A stretch of DNA of 64,000 nt from Aerococcus viridans. Its GTDB lineage: Bacteria; Bacillota; Bacilli; Lactobacillales; Aerococcaceae. Under the pieces are notes generated by a model. That model was given only the letters and a program-made list of their open reading frames with translations. It did no database searches and was not told the DNA's origin. Shown piece after piece: positions 33,020 through 41,016 of this stretch; positions within the stretch are counted from its first letter, which is position 1, and every line of letters starts with the position of its first letter. The stretch covers positions 62,001-126,000 of the forward strand of contig NZ_PNHQ01000003.1 in the NCBI RefSeq assembly GCF_002871935.1, given 5' to 3'. The translations under genes were made by a program, and so were the position numbers.

Positions 33020-35437
33020 TTACATAAAGCTCTGTGGGTCTACGTCAATGGATACGTAAATTTTATCCTTAGCCCAATCTTGCGCCTTGTCTTGAATGAC
33101 TTGTAAAACAGCTTGGATATCTTGATTGCCTCGGTGCTGGTACAAGAGTTGGTAATAGTATTGATTATTGATTCTTGAAATAGTTGACTGAGCGGGGCCA
33201 ATTACCTTAGTCCCTTGAATATCGGCCTGTTGTAAAATACTAGCTACCTTAGCGGCTGTTACCTGGGTGGTATGGTCATCAAAATTCGAAATGGTAAAGC
33301 GAACCGTATAATAATACGGCGAATACTGGTTGCGTTTCCGGTATTGCATTTCCGTTTGATAAAAGCGGTCATAATGATGATCTTTAGCCAAGGTTAAGGC
33401 ATAGTGGTCTGGATTATAAGTTTGAATCAACACTTGCCCATCTAGGTCTCCTCGCCCTGCCCGTCCAGACATTTGGGTCAAGAGCTGAAAAGTCCGTTCG
33501 GCTGCCCTAAAATCCGGTAAATAGAGCGTCGTATCGGCGTTGATGATGCCTACTAAAGTAATATTTGGAAAGTCTAATCCCTTCGCAATCATCTGAGTAC
33601 CTAATAAAATATCAGCTTTCTTATTTGCAATTTGCTTTAATAGCCGTTCATGACTCCCTTTACGTCGAGTAGTATCCATATCCATCCGGACCACGGTTTT
33701 ATTTGGGAACAGCTCATGGATTTCTTGCTCCACCTTTTCTGTTCCCGTACCAAATTCTCTTAAGTGCGTTTGCCCACAATCTGGACAACGCTGTGGTCTT
33801 GCTTCATTGTAGCCACAATAATGACATTGCAATTGCTTGTCGTGGTAGTGATAAGTCAGTGATACATCACAATTTGGACATTGGAAGGTATACCCACAGT
33901 CCCTACATTGCATGAAATTAGCGAAACCACGCCGGTTTAACATCAAAGCCACCTGTTCACCACGATCCATTGTAGCCTGCATTTGATCACGTAATTGCCT
34001 AGAAAATTGATAATAATTTTTGTGCTTAAATTCTTCACGCATATCAATAATTTTAACAGGCGGTAGTGGCTTTTGATTTGACCGCTCAGGCATTTCAAGC
34101 AGTTGATAAACGCCATTTTGAGCGCGTGCCCTAGATTCTAGACTAGGGGTTGCTGATCCTAGAATTACTGGCGAATGATGGTAAGTCGCACGCCATTTGG
34201 CTACTTCCCTTGCATGATAGCGAGGATTATCTGACTGTTTGTAGGTTGCTTCATGTTCTTCATCCAAAATAATCAACCCGATATTTTCTAGTGGGGCAAA
34301 TATAGACGACCGCGCTCCAACGGCGATTTTAGCCTGGCCATTTTTTAATTTGCGCCACTCATCAAAGTGTTCCCCAGTGGATAATTGACTGTGTAAAACC
34401 GCTACTTGATTACCAAAGCGACTCTTCAACCGATTGACCATTTGCGGCGTTAAAGAAATTTCTGGTACCAGTAAAATGGCGTCTTTACCTATATCTAATG
34501 CTTCTTGAATCAATTGCAAGTAAACTTCTGTCTTTCCTGACCCTGTTACCCCTTGAAGTAAGAATACTTCGTCTGCATGGTTATCTATGGCTTGTTTCAC
34601 CGCATTAAAGGCAATTTCTTGTTGGGTCTGTAAGGGAAGCTTTTCGGATTTTTCAATCGCTATGTCTGCATAAGGATCACGGTTTACTTGTTGGTCGTAT
34701 AGTTTCAGCCAACCCTTTTCACTCCCCACTTTTAAGGTAGCTGTATGCAAATCAAATTCATCTCGTAAGTATTTAACAGGTACTTTCTTCCCGTCCAGCT
34801 CCATTAATACTTCCACCAAGGCAAGCTGTTTCTTAGCTGTTTTTCGAATGCTGGTGGCTTCTTCTTCTAGTTGGTCAAAATCCATCAAGGGTTGTACCCA
34901 TTGTTGAGTTTTATAGCGCTTGCGGTCTTCTACCCGGTAGTCGATGGTGACGTGGCCTTTGTTCTTAAGGGCAATCAGCTCAGTGAGGACACCTTTTTTC
35001 TCTGCTTGTGACCAGGCGATTTCACTAAGGTCATCGAAGTAATGCTGGTGGTCAAGATAAGCTATTTCAGGCGTTGGCAGGAAGAACTTTTCATAATTAA
35101 CCTTGAGCAAGTTAGGCAACATGGTGTGATAGGCTTCAACTAAGAAAGAAAAATTTTGCTTGGCCATATCCTTCCCTAATTGCAACATTTCTTCATTTAA
35201 TACTGGTTCGTCATCTAGCAGTGCCGTGATGGGTTTCAGTTCACCGGTAAAATCAGCCTCTTTTTTAGCTGGTGAAATGACATAACCCAAGAGGTTACGT
35301 TGGCCAAATGGCACCTGTACCCGCATGCCTGGTTGAATAATATTCACCATTTCTTCAGGGATTTGGTATTCAAAAGGATGGTCCGTCTGCATGGTGGGGA
35401 CATCCACAATCACTTCTATCACATTTGCCGCTACCAT
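33020..35437 (-). CDS. priA: Primosomal protein N' (PriA helicase)
   Basis: 805 residues from ATG 35437 (AAAGGAGG 8 nt upstream). An N-terminal 3'-end/DNA-binding domain precedes a superfamily-2 helicase core with 'LLQGVTGSGKTEVYLQLIQE' (Walker A), 'GLIILDEEHEATYKQSDNPR' (DEEH), 'ILGSATPSLESRARA' and 'QMSGRAGRGDLDGQVLIQT'. Between helicase lobes is a two-zinc cluster (CRDCGYTFQCPNC … CHYCG … CPDCG). It restarts stalled replication forks. In most Firmicutes coaBC precedes it and def follows; here rpoZ and priA are separated by guaD. Confidence 0.96.
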   Translation of the reverse strand: MVAANVIEVIVDVPTMQTDHPFEYQIPEEMVNIIQPGMRVQVPFGQRNLLGYVISPAKKEADFTGELKPITALLDDEPVLNEEMLQLGKDMAKQNFSFLVEAYHTMLPNLLKVNYEKFFLPTPEIAYLDHQHYFDDLSEIAWSQAEKKGVLTELIALKNKGHVTIDYRVEDRKRYKTQQWVQPLMDFDQLEEEATSIRKTAKKQLALVEVLMELDGKKVPVKYLRDEFDLHTATLKVGSEKGWLKLYDQQVNRDPYADIAIEKSEKLPLQTQQEIAFNAVKQAIDNHADEVFLLQGVTGSGKTEVYLQLIQEALDIGKDAILLVPEISLTPQMVNRLKSRFGNQVAVLHSQLSTGEHFDEWRKLKNGQAKIAVGARSSIFAPLENIGLIILDEEHEATYKQSDNPRYHAREVAKWRATYHHSPVILGSATPSLESRARAQNGVYQLLEMPERSNQKPLPPVKIIDMREEFKHKNYYQFSRQLRDQMQATMDRGEQVALMLNRRGFANFMQCRDCGYTFQCPNCDVSLTYHYHDKQLQCHYCGYNEARPQRCPDCGQTHLREFGTGTEKVEQEIHELFPNKTVVRMDMDTTRRKGSHERLLKQIANKKADILLGTQMIAKGLDFPNITLVGIINADTTLYLPDFRAAERTFQLLTQMSGRAGRGDLDGQVLIQTYNPDHYALTLAKDHHYDRFYQTEMQYRKRNQYSPYYYTVRFTISNFDDHTTQVTAAKVASILQQADIQGTKVIGPAQSTISRINNQYYYQLLYQHRGNQDIQAVLQVIQDKAQDWAKDKIYVSIDVDPQSFM

Positions 35438-35539
35438 TCCAGTCGCCTCCTTTATCGTATTCATCTACCTATTGTATAATATTTGATTGCAATTTAACAT
35501 TAATTGCCTGTGGTATACATTATTCTATTTATTTCGCAT

Positions 35540-35645
35540 ATTTGTTCGTTAATTTTATGAAATTTTTAAGTTATTATTTTTCAAAACGTGTTATATGAGT
35601 TATTTACGAACATTATACATGAATCCTATTTACTTGTTCGTTAAT
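35540..35645 (+). promoter_or_regulatory. PurR boxes upstream of guaD
   Basis: ATTTACGAACATTA at 35602-35615 matches the Bacillus PurBox (AAANACGAACATTA). An inverted copy with GTTCG lies at 35632-35645, exactly 16 nt away, the classical spacing of a PurR box pair. A third inverted copy is at 35540-35553 (TTGTTCGTTAATTT core). PurR control of guanine deaminase is the natural reading. Confidence 0.7.
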
Positions 35646-35694
35646 TTAGCTTAGAATGACAAAGAAGCAATATTTTATTTAAAGGGAGCAAAAT

Positions 35695-37059
35695 ATGTTT
35701 GGATTAGAAAAAGCAATCGTAGGGACATTTTTTCATACGCCAGTATATGGTCGACTTGAATACCAAAAAGATGCACTCATTACCATTAATCAAGATGGGG
35801 TAATCGATAGAATTGTACAGGCTGATGACGGGGATTATCTACCGCTCATTCAATTATTTGAAGAACGTGGCACTTTAATTCGCCTAACAGACAACCAATA
35901 CTTGTTACCAGGTTTTATTGATACCCATATTCATGCCGCACAATGGCCGCAAGCGGGTATTGCATTAGACGCCCCATTAGATGTTTGGTTAAATGAACAT
36001 ACCTTTCCATTAGAAGCTAAATATAACGATATCGACTTTGCCAAAGAAGTTTACACAGACTTAGTAAAGACCTTGCTGGCTCGTGGGACGACAACCGCTT
36101 TATATTTTGGCACCATTCATAAAGAAGCTTCTTTTGAATTGGTGAAGATTGCTGCAGAGAAAGGTCAACGCGCTTTAGTTGGGAAAGTAGTGATGGACGA
36201 CCCACAAGCTAATCCTGATTTTTACCGAGATGCGTCAACAGCAAGCGCCTTAAAAGAAACTGAAGAATTCATCCAAGAAGTGACTGCCTTCGGGAAAGAC
36301 GTTATCCAAGGTGTTTACCCTGTCGTAATGCCGCGCTTCGCCCCGTCTTGTACGGATGAAGCCTTGGCTGGTCTAGGCGCTTTAGCCAAAAAATATGATA
36401 CCCATGTCCATACCCACTGTAGCGAAGGCCAATGGGAACATGATTTTACTTATGACCGCTTTGGTAAAACCGACACAGAAGCCCTTAGAGACTTTGGTTT
36501 ATTCGGTAAAAAATCAGTGATGGCCCATTCTAATTTTATTAATGACAATGATGCCGCAATTTTTTCAGAAAACCAAACAGCGGTTGCCCACTGCCCGATT
36601 TTTAACGTTTATTTTGCGAATAGTATTATTCCTATTAAACACCTAAAAGAATTAAACGTACAAGTTGGGTTAGGAACGGATATTTCAGGTGGTTTCTCTC
36701 CTTCTTTATATGACGGGATTAAACAAGCTGTGATGAGTTCACGCCAATTAGAAGACGGGGTCGATACGCGTTTACCACAAACTGAACGTGGTGTGCCAGA
36801 TTCTCGCATTTCTATTGTAGAGGCCTTTTCTCTAGCAACGCTTGGTGGTGGTGAAGCGCTTGACTTACCTATTGGTTTAATCAAAGAAGGGTATACAGCT
36901 GATTTCCAAGTTATTGATACGAAAGCCAAAGAAAACCCTATCCAAGGATTTGGTGTCTTTGAAGATCTAGAACAAATCTTTGAAAAAATCCTATACCTAG
37001 CTAACCCAGTTAATATCCAACAAGTATATGTCCAAGGGAAGCTAGTATTTGAAAAATAA
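35695..37059 (+). CDS. guaD: Guanine deaminase (amidohydrolase family)
   Basis: 454 residues; AAAGGGAG precedes the ATG. Amidohydrolase zinc ligands and catalytic residues: 'LPGFIDTHIHAAQWPQAGIA' (H-x-H), 'VHTHCSEGQWEHDFTY', 'MAHSNFINDNDAAIF', 'VAHCPIFNVYFANSIIPI' and 'VGLGTDISGGFSPSLYDGI'. It hydrolyses guanine to xanthine and ammonia, linking purine salvage and nitrogen supply. Monocistronic and opposite in direction to the surrounding conserved operon, so probably inserted into it. Confidence 0.9.
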   Translation: MFGLEKAIVGTFFHTPVYGRLEYQKDALITINQDGVIDRIVQADDGDYLPLIQLFEERGTLIRLTDNQYLLPGFIDTHIHAAQWPQAGIALDAPLDVWLNEHTFPLEAKYNDIDFAKEVYTDLVKTLLARGTTTALYFGTIHKEASFELVKIAAEKGQRALVGKVVMDDPQANPDFYRDASTASALKETEEFIQEVTAFGKDVIQGVYPVVMPRFAPSCTDEALAGLGALAKKYDTHVHTHCSEGQWEHDFTYDRFGKTDTEALRDFGLFGKKSVMAHSNFINDNDAAIFSENQTAVAHCPIFNVYFANSIIPIKHLKELNVQVGLGTDISGGFSPSLYDGIKQAVMSSRQLEDGVDTRLPQTERGVPDSRISIVEAFSLATLGGGEALDLPIGLIKEGYTADFQVIDTKAKENPIQGFGVFEDLEQIFEKILYLANPVNIQQVYVQGKLVFEK

Positions 37060-37072
37060 TCATCCATTAATG

Positions 37073-37105
37073 AGAGGCGTGATTATCTTGATAGTTACAC
37101 CTCTT
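37073..37105 (+). terminator. Terminator after guaD
   Basis: GAGGCGTGATTATC pairs imperfectly with GATAGTTACACCTC and is followed by TTTTTT. Confidence 0.7.
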
Positions 37106-37171
37106 TTTTCGCTGCTGTCATTCACTAGCTTTGGCTTAGTCACTTCAGATATCTAAATTACATAAGCAAAA

Positions 37172-37198
37172 AACCAAGCAACGGGAAGCTACTTGGCT
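37172..37198 (-). terminator. Terminator after rpoZ
   Basis: On the minus strand AAGCCAAGTAGC and GTTGCTTGG form a stem followed by TTTTTTGC. Confidence 0.6.
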
Positions 37199-37228
37199 TA
37201 AAGAAGGTTATATTTATAAAAGGAATCT

Positions 37229-37441
37229 TTAGTTTTGTGATAAAGAATCTGGGTCAACCACTAAGTCGTTAGAAGCGATTTCTTCTAAAGCTTGACCTAC
37301 ATATGTAGGTGATTGGTATTCATTTAACATTGGATTTTTCTCAACTTGTAATTCAGTTGCGCGTTTTGCCGCAATGGACACTAATGAGTATTTTGAATCG
37401 ATACGGTCTAATAATTTGTCAATTGATGGATAGATGATCAT
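37229..37441 (-). CDS. rpoZ: RNA polymerase omega subunit
   Basis: 70 residues: [20 protein letters not shown] then [19 protein letters not shown], the conserved omega core that wraps the beta' C-terminus and stabilises RNA polymerase. Its ATG overlaps the gmk stop by 4 nt, the usual gmk-rpoZ coupling. The C-terminus 'KPxxxALEEIA'-like segment ([14 protein letters not shown]) is normal. Confidence 0.93.
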   Translation of the reverse strand: MIIYPSIDKLLDRIDSKYSLVSIAAKRATELQVEKNPMLNEYQSPTYVGQALEEIASNDLVVDPDSLSQN

Positions 37442-38073
37442 GATATTTCGTCGCCTTCCTTTAAATAATTTTCTACAATATCGTCGATAAAGCGGTCTGT
37501 TTTTAAATGTTCAGCATTAATAATCGTTTGAATACGTTCTACAGCTGATTGCACATTATCGTTTTCTACAACGTAGTCATATTGTGTGACTAGTTGTAAC
37601 TCTTCTCGTGCTTGACGCATCCGCTTTTCAATAACTTCTGGTGCGTCAGTTCCACGATTCACTATTCTAGATTCTAGCTCATGCATAGTCGGTGGTGCAA
37701 GGAAAATGAATACGCCATCCGGCATACGTCGTTTAACCTGCAAGGCCCCTTGAACCTCTATTTCAAGAAAAACATCCTTACCTTGTTCAGTCATTTCTTC
37801 AACGTATTGAAGGGGTGTTCCATAGTAGTTCCCTACATACTCAGCATACTCCAATAAACGTTCGTCTTCAATCATACCTTCGAATTGATCACGCGATACG
37901 AAGAAGTAGTCCTTCCCATCTTCTTCACCTGGACGTGGTTGTCGGGTTGTTGCAGAAACTGAATAATAAAACTGATCATGATTTGTATCAGTCTCAAACA
38001 GCGCTTGGCGCACTGTTCCTTTCCCCACACCAGAGGGACCGGATAATACAACTAATAGTCCTTTCGATTTCAT
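37438..38073 (-). CDS. gmk: Guanylate kinase
   Basis: 211 residues from ATG 38073 (AAAGGTG upstream; the longer frame begins without a site). '[20 protein letters not shown]' is the P-loop; '[20 protein letters not shown]' and '[13 protein letters not shown]' form the GMP-binding domain; '[19 protein letters not shown]' completes the core. It converts GMP to GDP and sits at the start of the conserved block. Confidence 0.96.
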   Translation of the reverse strand: MKSKGLLVVLSGPSGVGKGTVRQALFETDTNHDQFYYSVSATTRQPRPGEEDGKDYFFVSRDQFEGMIEDERLLEYAEYVGNYYGTPLQYVEEMTEQGKDVFLEIEVQGALQVKRRMPDGVFIFLAPPTMHELESRIVNRGTDAPEVIEKRMRQAREELQLVTQYDYVVENDNVQSAVERIQTIINAEHLKTDRFIDDIVENYLKEGDEIS

Positions 38074-38219
38074 AGAACACCTTTCACCCTTCACATTTTT
38101 ATATAGCATTAATAGTACCACAAATTTTACTATTTTTCTCAATGTCCTGAAGATTTTCTTTAATGTTCGGATTAATTTTCAATTAAAATCATACCATATT
38201 TAAGCCCCTAAGTAAAAAG

Positions 38220-38297
38220 TGAACAAATGTTCGAAAAAGACTTGCATACCGAACTGACGTTCTTTATAATGTAAATTGTAAAGCGAACAGACGTTTG
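38220..38297 (+). promoter_or_regulatory. SOS promoter with three LexA boxes
   Basis: TGAACAAATGTTCG (38220-38233), CGAACTGACGTTCT (38250-38263) and CGAACAGACGTTTG (38284-38297) each match the Gram-positive LexA operator CGAAC-N4-GTTCG/T. The promoter TTGCAT (38242-38247), 17-nt spacer, TATAAT (38265-38270) holds the second box in its spacer, so LexA would block polymerase directly. Confidence 0.88.
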
Positions 38298-38362
38298 CTT
38301 AAGTGAATGACGTCAAGACGTATCCATTTTTCTAACTACTGTTCAATATGAGGAGGCTTATC

Positions 38363-38755
38363 ATGCAAAACCCATTATCTTATCACTCCATCCGTAGTCT
38401 ATTCATTCCAGTTGATCCAATGTTGCTTGATGCTGAACAATCTAGTCAGTCCAATATCCTTTCTTTCAATAGTGAAGAACGCAAAACGAACAAAAAAAGC
38501 AACGTACTTTCAACAATTATGCCCATCAAAGACATTATTCAACAGATCAACTATTCAAATGAATTAGCTGAACCCCTATATATTACTGTCACTCGTCAAA
38601 TCGGTTCTTTGAATACCAAAGATGTTTTATTTGGTATCTTCCGTTCAAAATATACGGATAAAGACATTGTACTATTTGAAGACGTGGATAATGATGTGAT
38701 GCGAATCATTAAAGTAGATGAAATCATGGCTGTTCGTTCTGTTTATACCGAATAA
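38363..38755 (+). CDS. YolD-like protein, SOS-regulated
   Basis: 130 residues from ATG 38363, with GAGGAGG 6 nt upstream (the ATG at 38348 overlaps that site). The N-terminal 60 residues are polar and unrecognised. The C-terminal part ('AEPLYITVTRQIGSLNTKDV', 'LFGIFRSKYTDKDIVLFEDV', 'MRIIKVDEIMAV') has the strand pattern of YolD-like proteins, which usually accompany a UmuC/DinB Y-family polymerase. No polymerase follows: a terminator comes directly after. Three LexA boxes support a DNA-damage role. The family assignment is moderately sure. Confidence 0.6.
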   Translation: MQNPLSYHSIRSLFIPVDPMLLDAEQSSQSNILSFNSEERKTNKKSNVLSTIMPIKDIIQQINYSNELAEPLYITVTRQIGSLNTKDVLFGIFRSKYTDKDIVLFEDVDNDVMRIIKVDEIMAVRSVYTE

Positions 38756-38793
38756 AAGAACAAACATTATCACCAACAACTTTATAGGACCAA

Positions 38794-38820
38794 AAAACCA
38801 GCCATTAGATAGCTGGTTTT
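38794..38820. terminator. Bidirectional terminator
   Basis: AAAACCAGC (38794-38802) pairs with GCTGGTTTT (38812-38820), with a T-run on both strands, between convergent yolD-like and cls genes. Confidence 0.85.
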
Positions 38821-38831
38821 TCTTTTGACTA

Positions 38832-40280
38832 TTATAGGACTGGTGAGAACAATCTCGAGAATCCTTGACGGAATTTCTTCCATTTAGTTTGGTTTTCAAA
38901 ATGTTCCATATCTACATGTGTTGATACCTTTAGGTCATTTTGGAAAATTTCTTCTAGTTTAGTCACAAGCTTTTGGTCATATACAAAAGCGTTGATTTCA
39001 AAATTCAAAGAAAAACTCCGAATATCAAAGTTTGCCGTACCAACGCTAGCCACATGACCGTCAACACACACTGTTTTGGCATGTAGAAAGCCATCTTCAC
39101 GGTATTTATGCACATGAACCCCTGCTGGTAATAAAGATTTTACATAGTATTCCGTAGCCCGATACACTAATGGGTGATCAGGCTTTGAAGGTATCATAAT
39201 ATGTACTTCTACACCTGACAAGGCGGCCATTTCCACTGCCTCAAATACGGCTTCATCAGGAATAAAATAAGGGGTTTGAATATAAATATATTTTTCAGCG
39301 ATGTTAATCATCTGTAGATAACCCATTTTAATTTGGTCAGATTCTTCGTCTGGACCAGATGAGACAATCTGCATCGCAGTATCACCCGTGATTTCTGGAT
39401 CCGGGAAGTATTCATGGTCAAAGTCACTTGGTTTAGCTTTCTTAGAAGCAAACCAGTCTACCATAAAACGACTTTGTAAAGTTTTTACAGCGTCTCCTGT
39501 AAGGCGAAAATGCGTATCACGCCAATAACCTAAAGGCCCTTTACCAATATATTCCTTGGCCACATTAAATCCGCCAACATAACCAACTAACCCGTCGATG
39601 ACCACAATTTTTCGGTGGTTACGCCAATTTAGGCGAAAGTTAAAAATAAAGAAGGGACTTTTTGAGAAGAAACTTTCAAACTGTATCCCTGCTTCTTCCA
39701 TTCTTTTAATCGATTTCTTACTTAATGATCGACTCCCCACAGCGTCTGCCATCAGTTTAACTTCTAATCCCGCTTTTGCTCGGTCGATTAAAGCCTCTAC
39801 TACCCGCATCCCCACTTCATCATCAGTTAAGATGTAATACTGTACGTGAACTGAATCTGTTGCAGCATAGATATCTGCTACTAGTCTATCCATTTTCTCT
39901 TGACCATTAATAAAGATTTCTACCTGATTATTCTCAGTGAGGATTGAGTAATCACTCTTGAATAAAAGCCGCATCATCTTTTGAATATCACGTGGGTAGT
40001 GGCCAACATTTTTCTGCTTACCATTTCCATTCAAGTACTTTTCTTTTAGTCCGTTTAAACCATAGACTTCCTGGTTACGGATTCTAAAGATATTTTTATC
40101 AGAAATTTTTCGGCCGACAAAATAATAAATGATAAAACCAATACCTGGTAATAATATGAGCACCAATAACCAAGCCCAAATTGTCGCTACTGGACGTTGC
40201 TGTCTCAAGACTGTAATTACTGCCGCAATCGTATTTAATACAAATAAAATTAAAATACCATAATAAATATATAAACCCAT
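38832..40280 (-). CDS. cls: Cardiolipin synthase
   Basis: 482 residues from ATG 40280 (AGGGGAAAAT upstream), the normal length. Two N-terminal membrane segments (about 2-20 and 32-52: 'ATIWAWLLVLILLPGIGFII') precede two phospholipase-D motifs: 'NWRNHRKIVVIDGLVGYVGG' and 'HAKTVCVDGHVASVGTANFD'. It condenses two phosphatidylglycerols to cardiolipin in the membrane. Single gene between terminators. Confidence 0.95.
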   Translation of the reverse strand: MGLYIYYGILILFVLNTIAAVITVLRQQRPVATIWAWLLVLILLPGIGFIIYYFVGRKISDKNIFRIRNQEVYGLNGLKEKYLNGNGKQKNVGHYPRDIQKMMRLLFKSDYSILTENNQVEIFINGQEKMDRLVADIYAATDSVHVQYYILTDDEVGMRVVEALIDRAKAGLEVKLMADAVGSRSLSKKSIKRMEEAGIQFESFFSKSPFFIFNFRLNWRNHRKIVVIDGLVGYVGGFNVAKEYIGKGPLGYWRDTHFRLTGDAVKTLQSRFMVDWFASKKAKPSDFDHEYFPDPEITGDTAMQIVSSGPDEESDQIKMGYLQMINIAEKYIYIQTPYFIPDEAVFEAVEMAALSGVEVHIMIPSKPDHPLVYRATEYYVKSLLPAGVHVHKYREDGFLHAKTVCVDGHVASVGTANFDIRSFSLNFEINAFVYDQKLVTKLEEIFQNDLKVSTHVDMEHFENQTKWKKFRQGFSRLFSPVL

Positions 40281-40302
40281 ATTTTCCCCTTTTTGAAAAG
40301 TA

Positions 40303-40357
40303 AAAGAGCAAACAAAATGGTCGATTGAGAATTTCAAAGACTGGTTGTTTGCTCTTT
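40303..40357 (-). terminator. Inverted repeat between thiT-like gene and cls
   Basis: AAAGAGCAAACAA (40303-40315) and TTGTTTGCTCTTT (40345-40357) are a perfect 13-bp inverted repeat with a 29-nt loop and T-rich flank on the minus strand. A probable terminator for asd-rnjB-thiT transcription, though the loop is long. Confidence 0.55.
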
Positions 40358-40399
40358 CTTATTATTGATTATGACAACGTATCTTTAGACTAAGTTCAC

Positions 40400-41005
40400 T
40401 TAATCATTTAATAAACGTGAACGTTCTTTGCGCGAAATATATGGTGTATTTTTGGGAATCCAATATTTCGCGGAAATGTTTAAAATCAATACTAGGATAA
40501 TTAAAGCTAAAGCTAAGTTAGCCAAGAATGACCATAGCATACTCATCGCATATGTACCATCAGCCACTTGACCGACATTTAGTACATATTGATTAAAGAT
40601 GAATTTTAGGATGAAAAATGCGGCAAAAGTCATGATTGTCCCAGTAATCAAGTTTAGGTATACACTAGACATACGTCGGTTAAATAAAGTTCGCTGTAAG
40701 TTTCGGGCAAACTTACCTGATAATCCAACCATAGATGTTTGAATGGCATTAGCCACTAGCACCATCCACTCTGTTTCTACATGCTCTACTTGTAAATACC
40801 CCACTACTGCACCTAGTACAAAACCAGCGATAAAGCCTGCTGTTGATCCTCTTCTAAATGAATAGAAAACCAATAGGGTTAATGAAATCGCTACGGTAAT
40901 ATTGGCACTTGTAATGGTCTCTGGGAAGATGCTTTCAATTAATAAAGCTAGGATGACAAATAATAATCCTTCAACCCAGACGACTAATTTTTGTGACGCG
41001 TTCAT
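40400..41005 (-). CDS. thiT: ThiT-like energy-coupling-factor thiamine-binding subunit
   Basis: 201 residues with about six membrane segments. 'VVWVEGLLFVILALLIESIF', 'NITVAISLTLLVFYSFRRGS' and 'TAGFIAGFVLGAVVGYLQVE' follow the ThiT pattern (R-G-x3-G-x-x-x-G in loop 1-2). ThiT captures thiamine for the shared ECF module. No thiamine riboswitch is visible, and the gene lies only 11 bp after rnjB. Consistent with thiN in this window; another YuaJ-like or S-component specificity is possible. Confidence 0.6.
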   Translation of the reverse strand: MNASQKLVVWVEGLLFVILALLIESIFPETITSANITVAISLTLLVFYSFRRGSTAGFIAGFVLGAVVGYLQVEHVETEWMVLVANAIQTSMVGLSGKFARNLQRTLFNRRMSSVYLNLITGTIMTFAAFFILKFIFNQYVLNVGQVADGTYAMSMLWSFLANLALALIILVLILNISAKYWIPKNTPYISRKERSRLLND

Positions 41006-41016
41006 ACCGAACCCCC

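Noticed and set aside
40338..41016. Thiamine riboswitch for the thiT-like gene
   Set aside because: Only 11 bp separate it from rnjB; no TPP-aptamer-like sequence was seen.
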